Shown here: positions 1 through 9,951 of the stretch, one piece after another | Numbering within the stretch: position 1 is the first letter of the stretch | Layout: every line of letters starts with the position of its first letter | Assembly: GCF_020882245.1 (NCBI RefSeq) | Contig: NC_083600.1 | Span: 14,942,001 to 15,006,000, forward strand | Direction: 5' to 3' | DNA: 64,000 nucleotides | DNA from: Rhopalosiphum padi | Taxonomy: Eukaryota; Arthropoda; Insecta; Hemiptera; Aphididae | Notes under the pieces: model-generated | Database searches by the model: none | What the model saw: the letters and a program-made list of their open reading frames with translations, nothing else | Told to the model about the DNA's origin: nothing | Position numbers and translations under genes: made by a program

Positions 1-512
1 CTTGCTTTATAAAAAAATTGTTCAAATGATCATTTTTTGACTAGCAAAAAATAAAAAGTTCTTAAGTGGTAGGTACATGAACATTTTCAAAGGAAGTACT
101 TGAATATAAAAACGTTGAGAATTTCTGATATATAGGTATAGATTAATTAATTTTTTTAATGCTAACTACAACTTACTGTGGTACATTGGTACCTGCCAAC
201 AAAAGTGCTGAAATATATTACCTATTTACTTAATTAATGAATTAGATTGAATTGAAAAGATGCCTATACATACCTATACATACTTACTAGTAACGACTAA
301 TTAAAATAAACTTTTAAGCATTTATTGAAATTATTTAATTATTTATTTATAAATAGATAATGTTTTTTTTAACTAACCTTGGCCACAATATACATATTAT
401 ACCTACACATTATAATTTGAAGATTTATTTAATAGTATAGGTCATATATAAACAATTGATACATAAATTTATGTAAAAACTGTAAACTGAAGATAAATAA
501 TTTTTGTTTTAG
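1..512. other. AT-rich non-coding stretch, probably intron
   Basis: No convincing coding segment is visible. It precedes a small exon that begins at 513, so it is probably an intron of the gene entering from the left. The content is simple AT-rich sequence with scattered TACCTA-type words. Confidence 0.5.
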
Positions 513-2396
513 AAACTGATGATATAACAAAGCCAAGTACATCTGGATGGTATGTATACAAGTGTATAATAATACAATATTTAAATTGGTGCTTAGTTAA
601 AATAATACCTAAAATACAAACAATGTCACTTACCATTATTATTACCACATTATATGCATAATATTTAAAATTATAAAGGAATCACAGAAAAAACCAACAT
701 TTAAACTCAAGTAAAAAAATTATATGGATTAAACATTAAACACAAATACACAATTATTACCCCTTAATAATTGGTAGTACAATTTTTCAACATTTGATGT
801 TCTAATTTCTAAAAATTCACGTTATTTTTTTAATTTTTATGTTTAATATTATTTAATTAGGTAATAAGAAAAAAATAGAGGTTTTATATTACAGTGTTAC
901 CTACTAAATACCGGTGTTATACGATTGAGAACGTTTTTAGAACTTTTTTAGTAACACGATTGAGAATGATTTTCGACCAATCAAAGAAATAATATTTTGT
1001 ACATACCTTATTTTCAAACGATTGAGAACGATTTTTTGAGCGACGATGTCGTTTATCTAATTGTTTAGCAAACATCTTCATGTAATGATTTCTGTTTTGA
1101 AGAAAACTCAAACACAAACCGTGACAATAATGAATAGATCGAAAACAATATTATCAAAACCATGGCCAGTAATGACTAATGACTATGATCATATTATTTC
1201 TACGATAAATTCTTACTAAGCGTTTGAACAAACTAAAGATATCATGACTTCATGCAGTATCTAACAATAACCGGAAATAAATACTTGGAAAAAAAATTTA
1301 AATTGTATCTTAAACTGACAAATAATTGATATTTGTACCTATATTTTTTAAATGACAAAAAAAATCTATATCAAATATTAATAATAATATATTATATGAA
1401 AATTTAATATCAGATATACTATTTTGTATTTTTAATCAATGCGCCAACGTTACATAAAAGTTAGCGTATATATAAATGTTCTCAAATCTCAATCGTGTTC
1501 GACCCATATAATATATGTCCATGGTTCTACCCATAAATACAGCTTGGCCAGCTTGCATAAAATATTATATTTTATCATTGTTATTCTATGTCATTAACGG
1601 ACTTTTATTTCCGTGGGATTATTTTTACCAGGATATACTTTTTTTTCTGCAGCCTTTTTTACCGACAATCCCCAGTACCCAGTACCCTTATAAAGATATT
1701 GACAATTAACTTTAAAGCAGACCCCAATAATTCTTTATCTGGGTGTCACCACTCGCGATCTATAATAATTATCTACCTATCCTATTTATAAATTTAGAAT
1801 CACCAAAACATCGCGAATCACGATACCCATTTGTATAATCGTGTAGACATTGCAATCTTTCATTTTCACAACAATATAAAGATATAATAATAATTATAAA
1901 CCTAATATATATATTTAAATAATAGTATGTTAAACCGTATTCCTACACCAGGCACGTATACAAAGGGGGGGTCAACCACCCCCTCCCGCTGAAATAATTT
2001 CGAGTAACGAGGAAAAAATTGTTTTATTATGTTATGGCACAATTTTTATTGCTATATTTTGTAACCCCCCAACCCCTCCCTCCATAATTTTTTTTGTTTA
2101 CGTGCCTGTCCTACACATAATTTTGATACGAGGCACAACAGGGGTACAATACAACGAAATATTTTTAGAATAAACCGCGATGCAACGTCACCGATCAATA
2201 AATAGTATTAAATAGTATTATTATGTTAGATACAAATAAAATATGAACATACAAAAATAATTCATAAATAAATGACCATATTTTATGACTTTATGTTGAC
2301 TTGTTGTATTAACAATATAAAACTTGGTAATGAAAAACGTTTTATTGTTTCAGGACTGGAAAATCAAAACCGAAAGAAAATGTATCTGAACTGTGA
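513..2396 (+). CDS. 3' end of an unidentified gene (last two coding exons)
   Basis: Two short segments behave as the terminal exons of a gene whose 5' part is outside the window. Exon 513-549 follows a T-rich acceptor ending in TTTTAG and ends at a GTATGT donor. Exon 2354-2396 follows a TTGTTTCAG acceptor and ends at a TGA stop. Joined (phase 2 then 1) they stay open and encode about 26 residues rich in T, S, K and P, ending in NVSEL. AATAAA-like signals follow at about 2425. The encoded tail is too short and too low in complexity to name a family. The two matching splice sites and the shared frame are the only support; chance cannot be excluded. The intervening intron (550-2353) contains a hAT-like MITE. 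Confidence 0.45.
1949..2108. mobile_element. 160-bp hAT-like MITE with perfect 8-bp target duplication
   Basis: The element begins CAGGCACGTATACAAA and its right end is the inverted form (complement CAGGCACGTAAACAAA). It is flanked on both sides by the direct repeat TCCTACAC (1941-1948 and 2109-2116), which is the 8-bp target duplication typical of hAT transposons. The inside has G and C runs and no open frame, so it is non-autonomous. A second left end of the same family lies at 56755. Confidence 0.85.
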
Positions 2397-3520
2397 AGAC
2401 AATGTAATATGATTTTGAATTTTAATAATAAATTGTTCATCACTATTATTATTAGAAAATATTATTAATAATGTAAAAACATTTAGTAGATCAATCTGAA
2501 AAATATATGTAAATGGAAAGCTACATTCCAATGAATATTTGAATACATGTACTTACTTAAAACATTAATAAATATAATAAGTTATCATCATTTAGGTACC
2601 TACTACCAGTACTACCTATACCTACCTAGAAATACCATTTCATTTCATTTTGCAATTTAATTAATTTTAAGAATAGGTACATTATTGTTTGTACCTACAT
2701 AATTTGCATATTTTTGAATATTTATTTTTAAAATAATGAATTATTATTTAGATAATTATTATTATATGTATTCGAGTATTTCATATGACATTGAAATTAA
2801 CAATTTTTATTTATGTTATATCGCTTACCATTTGTCTCGTTTGTCTTACAAATACTTTACTATATATATATACCTACCTACATGGCTACATAATATAGAA
2901 GTTAGTCAAACCTATTATACCTATACTTAATTTTATATATATATAATAAATATGTATATATAATAATATATATACATATTATTATTATTCATATTATCCC
3001 ATTATTATAACTTACTATTGATATTTTTATTTGAACTACAAAATAATTCATTGTTACCTATTTTATGTCATACTTAATAAAATTTTGTCATCTTGTATAA
3101 AATTTACTTTTAAATAAAATGACAGCCCATTGCAATTAAAATGAATAGGCAAAAACATATTGTTATTGTATCTATATAGGCTGTGCGTTATTTTTGATGA
3201 ATGAATATGATGCTTTTAATAATCATTAAATGTGTTTATTTATTTTGTTTATGCCTATATCCTGTCATCAAAAAATTAAATAAATCAAATGAAAATAATT
3301 AAATAAACTAAATAAATACCAAAAAAGTGAGTGGATAGTATAATATCGGTACGTATAACATAGTCATACACAATAGGAAGTGCAAGAAGTTGCAGCTACC
3401 TCTTTTTCTTTCAAGTATTTTTATACTAAAATTTTTTTTCTTAATTAATTTAAAAAGACCGCAATTTTCCTGTTAAAGTTTATTCCTATATATCTTTTTT
3501 TTCCTTGTAAATCACTACAT
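2397..3520. other. AT-rich intergenic DNA
   Basis: The start is probably the 3'UTR of the preceding partial gene (AATAAA near 2425). The rest is AT-rich sequence with TA/TAT microsatellite-like tracts around 2860-2990. No coding exon was recognised. Confidence 0.6.
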
Positions 3521-4420
3521 GAGGGCCGAACTGTTTTCACATTGCTTAGTCCCCATGCAGCATCGTTTATTGAAAATGAAAATAATCATACAATTTATAC
3601 AATATGGTAAGCTCTCGAGGGTACGGAAACTACCTTCCTCAGCGAACGCTGATATGTATATGTAGAACACGGCCCAAAAGAGTGAACAGGAAATTACAAC
3701 TTAAATGGGAATACACGGGACATGCTCTGCGTTATCCCCTTACAAACAAACAATGATAAAATAAATATATACAACGGCTGCGCAGCATTGTCTTCTCGAG
3801 CCGACCTAAGTCCGCCGCCCTTGAGATCTCGTTCGGAGAGCCTCTTCGCGGACCGGCTTAAGCCAGCCGTCTTATAGATGTCTCGTCCTGAGCTCCTCTT
3901 CTCGGGTCGGCCTGAGCCCGCCACCCTCGACGCACGTTCTGAATCTTCACCGTCCATTGGCCTCGGTGGCTTGCCGCACCCTTTCCTCCCGCTCTTTAAG
4001 CGTCAGCATCTTCACCACCATCTTATAGAAGATCCTGAACGTTTCTTCCACCCCCGTTAGTGCGAGACACCTCTCCTGTTGGTCTACAGCTAGGGAGGTC
4101 CTCGAAACTGGTCTGTTATAGAGGATGTAGGGCAATGGAACAGGGTGTGCTCAGCCGCTCAGCGGTGTCCGACATGCACCTTGGGCTGGGAGCCTTGCCC
4201 ATGCGGTGGAGATAGTGTTGGAAGCAACCGTGGCCGGAAAGGTCCTGTGTCATCTGGTATGTCCAGGGCACCTTGAGGACCGTCCGGTTTATCCACCAGG
4301 GCACCAGGCAATTTGCAACATCCGGTATGAACTGGAGGGTCCACGGTGCTTTCTCTGAGCGCATTCACCTACTGTTCCACACCCTGATTATGACCTTCCT
4401 CTCGACCTTCTTCATAAAGA
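3520..4420 (-). mobile_element. Decayed non-LTR retrotransposon fragment (3' end of the reverse-transcriptase ORF)
   Basis: This roughly 900-bp block is much GC-richer than its surroundings. Translated on the minus strand in shifting frames it gives a segment reading LSGHGCFQHYLHRMGKAPSPRC near 4240-4170, which resembles the C-terminal region of R1/jockey-type non-LTR reverse transcriptases (the conserved GHG-F-YL-RIG--PSP-C pattern just before the terminal Cys/His motif). Further on, VSRTSLAVDQQERCLALTG and a charged tail follow in another frame. Several frameshifts and stops separate the pieces, so it is a dead 3' fragment. Family assignment is from memory of the motif, not from a search. 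Confidence 0.6.
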
Positions 4421-4709
4421 ACTTTGTAGTTTGGGAATTATTCCTTTATACCTAAGTATTATCTATATTATCACATTAGACATTAAGTAATGATAATTTT
4501 AGAAAAATGAATAAATGTTTTTGTAGAGTATAAGTGGTTTCTATCAATGAACTTCATTTAATAATAATAGTATGAAAAATTATATCTTAAATTCTTCGAT
4601 AGGTATGTAATATTATATAATATCTATATATTATTCAGATGGTCTACCTATACACTACCTACAATGTAATCTTAAATCTAGTAGGTAGTAGGTACTCCAG
4701 GCAACAGAG

Positions 4710-4865
4710 CAGTGCCGTTAATATTTGGCGCCCGGGCAAAATTAAAAATATTCGCCCCCTATTTTATTTATTATATATATTATACATTATAAAAAATTTT
4801 GACGTTCCTTTTAACCGTGCACCAAGGCGCATGCCCCCTAGCCCCCCCCCCACGGCACGGGACTG
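4710..4865. mobile_element. Probable small DNA-transposon remnant with C-rich end
   Basis: The left end reads CAGTGCCGTTAAT and the right end, complemented, begins CAGTCCCGTGCCG, an imperfect terminal inverted repeat. The inside contains a GCGCCCGGGC patch on the left and a long C run on the right, with AT-rich DNA between. No convincing target duplication was found at these ends, so the boundaries are approximate. Confidence 0.45.
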
Positions 4866-5825
4866 CATGGCAAACGGCAATCGTCACAATTTATCGGAGA
4901 AGAGAAATGAGTGTAAATTGAATTAATTGAAACACTAATAAAAAAAAAATAGTACGTTCTGTTCAGTTTTATTTTTTACAAAATATATAGTTTTTAGTTA
5001 TAATCTCACTCGTTAGTGGTGAAATGTTTTGAATACTTTAGAGACACTGGGCACTGTATGTGTATTTTTCAAAACCTAGCATAAATAACAAATATAAATA
5101 ATATAATTAAATTAAATACAGACAAATTTTGAAATACAAAAATTAGCAATCTCTAAGTTAAATGAGTGTGACACACGTTGAAATTTCAGGTACCGAAACT
5201 GTGAATATTGAATAAGCTGTAAAAAATAGTTTTATAGCAATTGTTCTAGCATTAGAAAGAAAAGGTTAATATTTAATTTGAAGTGGTAAGTTATTTATCA
5301 CTATTACAAAATATTGAAGTATGTAGTTGTACCAACAGCAAAATCGACTTAATGTTTTTAAATGGTAACAACTATGTATAATTTTTAATGGATACTAATG
5401 GATCTTTTTTATCTGAAAATGTTGATAGTGAAACCATAAATTGTGGTTCACTAATTTTATTAATTACAATGCTCTTAAGTTTAGTAAATTCATTAACAGT
5501 AACAGTATTAATTAAAACATTTTTAAATTACAAAACGTTATAGAAATAATTATAAACTGCACATAAGAAGGTATATTATATATTTATTAAAGTATATAAA
5601 AATGAATATAGATTAATATTTGTATTAAAAAAAATGTATTTATTAAATATTTAAACAATTACTAAATTATATTAAGATAAATTAATAAAAATTATGTTTT
5701 AAAAATAAAAAAATATAAATAATTATTGATTAAGAGCAGACATAAATACAAAAATAAAATGTGTATCAATAGTTTGCTCAGCCAATAAAAATTATGACGC
5801 TAGCCCTTGTTAAATGTTGAGTAGA
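4866..5825. other. Intergenic DNA and ARPC3 3' flank
   Basis: AT-rich sequence without recognisable exons. The part next to 5826 is expected to hold the ARPC3 3'UTR (read leftwards); several AATAAA-type signals on the minus strand (TTTATT on the plus) are present near 5630-5760. Confidence 0.5.
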
Positions 5826-7270
5826 TTATTGTCCAGGAGCAAGCAATGATTTTTCCATAAACTTCTTACGAGCAAAACACAACCACCATTTAGATGGTTT
5901 TCCATCGTCAGTTGAAAATACTTTTTCACAAACTCTTCGCCCAGTTTCCTTTCGTAATTGTTCCAAATATTGACGCATAACATCTATTTAAAAATATTAA
6001 AAACAATTTTCAAAAATGATTATATTTTAAAAAATAAATGATTTAACATCAAAGTACCTGCTTCACCAGTTGATGACGGTTTAGCATAAACTGAGTTTAA
6101 TGGAAACCCAGCCTCTCCAGGTATATCAAATCTATAAAGTGCCAATGAATACATTTCAGACATTCCTTGATCTTTACTTTGACACTTCTGAAGTTTTTTT
6201 AAACACTCTGTTATGTATAAAGTAATATAAATCACAACACGATCAGCTTCACTCTAAAATATAATCAAATTCATTAAATAAATAATTGTAATTCATACTA
6301 TATTAATTCATATATTTTACCATAAAAATTATAGAATACCTTAACTTCATAGGATCTGAAAAATACATTTGCTTTAAAAAAAGATAAAGCCTCATCAATT
6401 ATATCCATGTCTGCAATTGTTGGGCTGAGCAAAGGTGCAGGACCTTTGTATTGTGACTTTATTGGAACTATTGCCATATTTCCAGTTAGTTGTTGGTAAT
6501 CTTTTATACTTGAATGATAGGCCTGATAAAAGAAATAACAAATAATTTTATGATTATTTAATTGTATTCTATTCTATTTCAATAATCCTGAATACTTAAA
6601 ATATTTATAATAATTAACATAATATTATTCATTAAAATTATAGTTTTTGTTGATATTTTTCTTTATTAAATGGAGTTGATAATCTATTATTGTATAAATA
6701 GATAAGGAAACATAATTAACGATCTTCTTACATAAAACGAAGTTGAAAGTTTATGAACTATAAACAAATTATATACTTATTGTACAATCGTACTACAATA
6801 ATATAAATAAAAAATTATTAGTCTAACAAACATTTTAAAATTTAATTTAACCAATTATTCATATATAATTAATATTAAAAACTCTTGACTCTCTTCAGAT
6901 TAGAAAGCATATTTAATACATAATAGAAGTGTAAGCAAAATGTTTTATTTTAAGCGACTCACGCCAGGATGGGATTTTGTTTTATAAGTAATTAACAGTC
7001 ATGCCATAAATAGCCTGTGTAAAACTTTTTTAGTTAATAATTTTAAATTTCTTTTAAATATTTGCAATATACATTTAATAAATATTTAATAAGATATTAT
7101 AAAGAAGATAATGGTAATATTTAGAATACAACCAAAAGTTAACAAACTCTCTATACTTAATACAATATGTTCAACAGTCCATGACATTAATCTGTCTGGT
7201 ATAACATTAGGTATCAAAAAAATGATAGATAGCACCTACGTAAAAATTAGTTGGTTATACTTACTGGCAT
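5826..7270 (-). CDS. ARPC3: Actin-related protein 2/3 complex subunit 3
   Basis: Encodes the p21-Arc subunit of the Arp2/3 complex, which nucleates branched actin filaments in the cytoplasm. Four coding exons on the minus strand: 7270-7265, 6522-6340, 6253-6058 and 5983-5826, all with GT/AG borders and consistent phase. Together they encode about 180 residues, matching the usual 178-residue family length. The start MPAYHSS is the family N-terminus, split after two codons. Diagnostic segments are GNMAIVPIKSQYKGPAP, YITLYITECLKKLQKC, IPGEAGFPLN and KPSKWWLCFARKKFMEKSL ending in APGQ. The first coding exon has only six coding bases. The gene is divergent from the J-protein gene at 8086, with about 0.8 kb between the start codons. 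Confidence 0.96.
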
Positions 7271-8085
7271 GATGCTACACCGCTTCAAAGACAAATGAAA
7301 ATATACAAGCCAATATTATTGGGTGACTATTGATGACTAATAAAAATGAGTTATGACTAACACAAACTATATTTTATGAACATAGCTAATAAATAATTAA
7401 GTTATTAAGTTAATATTAATATCAATAACATATATATAAGTTAACAGAACTTACAGAACTCAGTACTCACTATAAAATTGTAAATTGTATATTATCTTTA
7501 ATCTTATCAGTTATCACCAAACACCATATTTATATACTACTCCTTAGATCATATTGTTCTGTGGTACTACCATAGAGTAAGTTGTAGTCTAAATACTCTA
7601 TGGGTATTACCTCTATGGACGAAGAGCTTACCACGGTTTAAAACACAGTCTAGATTAATATAGAAAACACATGTTTTTATATGATAACAATTTTCATATC
7701 TGTTATCTCTATATCAATATTCAAAATACCAGAAAAATGATACAAATTGATAATTAAAAAATTGTTATCACGGTTTTAAGTACATTTTTTGAAAAAGTAG
7801 GAATTATTTTGAACACGGCCATAGCTATATCTATAGGCCGTGATTTTGAACTTTTTACTCTAAAGTGATACAATTATTTAAAATTACAAAATGTTATCAA
7901 GAAACATAGTAAGTTCTCAAACTTACAAAATAACGTATATTTATTTACACAGACATCTTTTACATTAATAGTTTTAATATATTTTTAATAATGTTGTATT
8001 TATTATAATATATACCTAGTATTACATTTACTATAATTTTGTACATTTATTATTTGTTTTTTTTTTTTTTTATAGCTGTAGTATT
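7271..8085. promoter_or_regulatory. Divergent intergenic region between ARPC3 and the J-protein gene
   Basis: This interval separates two head-to-head start codons and should contain both promoters and 5'UTRs. Visible structure: an inverted repeat CCATAGAGTA (7570-7579) / TACTCTATGG (7594-7603), a hairpin with arms around CACGGCC and GGCCGTG near 7814-7844, and several CACGGTTT words. A T-run ending in TATAG at 8076 just upstream of the J-protein start looks like a splice acceptor, so that gene may have a non-coding first exon. No TATA box could be assigned with confidence. Confidence 0.5.
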
Positions 8086-8706
8086 ATGTGGAGCAATTAC
8101 AAAAGATTATTTAATGGTTTTAGTGTAAATACAATTATTTGTATAGCTTACAAAAGTCATTATGAAGCACTTAATATCTCTAAAACTGCCACACACAAAG
8201 AAATAAAAGATGCTTATTACAGACTATCAATGATATATCATCCAGATAAAAATAAAGGAAGTGAAGAAGCTGCAAAAATTTTCCGTGATATAACTTCAGC
8301 ATATGAAGTCTTGGGAAATGTGCGTCAAAGAAAATTATATGACAGTGGTGCTAACCTAAATCAAAAATCTTCTCAATTTACTACCAAACAACAACCTTAT
8401 GAAACAATGAATACAAAAAATGATATTTATAAAACCAATGTCCGTAGCAGGGACTATAATTTTGAAGAGTGGTCTAAGTTTCATTATACAAATGCATTTA
8501 GGCAACAATATGAAACTCGAGAAAGACATACTAGAAATAAAAAGAATGAAGAATATGCTACACGTCTAAATTCTTATAATTTATTAACAATTATGGTTTT
8601 TTCAAGTCTTTTTATTTTAATTACAATGTTTGATCATGTGAAAAAAGTACTAATTGAACGTAAAAGAATAAATGAATTTAATAAAATAGATGAACAAGAT
8701 GATTAA
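8086..8706 (+). CDS. J-domain protein, DNAJC30-like, single transmembrane helix
   Basis: A single open exon of 206 codons. Residues about 24-87 form a type III J domain, HYEALNISKTATHKEIKDAYY and onward, with the catalytic HPD at residues 52-54 that stimulates Hsp70 ATPase. There is no G/F region and no zinc finger. Residues about 165-182 (LLTIMVFSSLFILITMF) form one membrane helix, followed by a basic tail. A J domain near the N-terminus plus one C-terminal helix is the layout of mitochondrial DNAJC30, which associates with the inner membrane and ATP synthase in mammals. The first 20 residues are basic and hydrophobic, fitting a short mitochondrial leader. The DNAJC30 orthology is an inference; another small membrane J protein is possible. 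The ATG at 8086 is the first in frame; a T-rich acceptor ends 10 bases upstream. Confidence 0.8.
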   Translation: MWSNYKRLFNGFSVNTIICIAYKSHYEALNISKTATHKEIKDAYYRLSMIYHPDKNKGSEEAAKIFRDITSAYEVLGNVRQRKLYDSGANLNQKSSQFTTKQQPYETMNTKNDIYKTNVRSRDYNFEEWSKFHYTNAFRQQYETRERHTRNKKNEEYATRLNSYNLLTIMVFSSLFILITMFDHVKKVLIERKRINEFNKIDEQDD

Positions 8707-9951
8707 CATAATAATTTATTTTAAATTTCAAATAGTTCTTAAATTAGTTTATTAAATTTGATTGAAGAATCAAGTATAAATTCTGTATACATATTTATTA
8801 ATATTGTTATGTGATTATTTTGAGTCTTAATTAAATTGTGTGTACCTATCTCATATCTGTTATTCCAGGTTGATTATCTAATTGGTTTCAATCTATTACT
8901 AAAATTATAAATAGTAAATTATTTATATCTTAATGCTTTGGGCCTTGGAGATATTCATCTGTCAAAAAATTGATGCATTCACATTCACTATAAACCTATG
9001 AATTTAAATTGTGTTTTAGATAATACATCTTATTGCTCAAATTTTCTTCATTATTTGCTTCCTAACCCTCCCACAACTGTTAAATCCAAAAAAAAAATTA
9101 TTGCTACTCCTATCTTTCTTGGGCAATATGAATCGTGGCTTTAGATAGAATAAATTCTATCTAAACCCGTGATAAAAATTCACTATTCTCGAGACGTCAA
9201 TGGACATTATGATGCTCTCGTATACTAGGAACTGCTTTTCATTAAACTTTCTGTCTCCAAGGTTACATAAACTTTATTTTCAAAAATTAAACTTTCTTAG
9301 TTTTATTATTAAATTGTTTCTAGAACCACTTAGATGCAAAATGTTATGGCTTAAGACGCAAATCAAGAAAATATCACAGAAACAATTATAAGACAATCAT
9401 TATTATTTACATGACAATTATTGTCATGATTATAAGTAATTATTAATACTAAATAATAACTGGTAATTATTATTTCTGTCATTTTCTATCTACTAGTATA
9501 AGGTCTAAGTTTTCTATAATTCTATTTTTTTAATTAGTACTATAGATAAACATTATCATTAATATAAATGGTTTGAATGACGACATATTATATTATCAAA
9601 AAAAAAAAAGAAATGTAATATTTAATATTATCACAGAATAGATTAATAGATATTACAGATAATCTGTACCATTGATTAAATTTAATGAATTACATTACAA
9701 AACCAACCAAACACTAGCAAACAAATAATAACTATAAAAAAATTGTTAACTGTACGTTGTCTGTTAGTACTTTAATAGGCAATTATATGCTAAATCTGAA
9801 AAACTTAGTCACCGTTATCATAGAACCAAGTTTGTGTTTACTGTTAAGTACTACTAATTATTCAGCAGTACGCGTTAACTTAAGTGAAATGAACTATAAA
9901 GTGGTTTGAATTATTATTTCTTCATCGTTATTTTTTAGCTAATTTTTGAAA
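8707..9951. other. Intergenic region, COQ5 promoter side
   Basis: AT-rich and without a supported gene. It begins with the J-protein 3'UTR. A small palindromic stretch containing TGACAATTATTGTCA lies near 9410. COQ5 transcription presumably begins in the last 150 bases. An open frame at 9200-9391 has no recognisable protein character. Confidence 0.5.

Noticed and set aside
7889..7907. Possible tiny coding first exon (MLSRNI) of the J-protein gene before a GTAAGT
   Set aside because: Joining it to the acceptor at 8076 gives an immediate stop, so it does not extend the J-protein frame.
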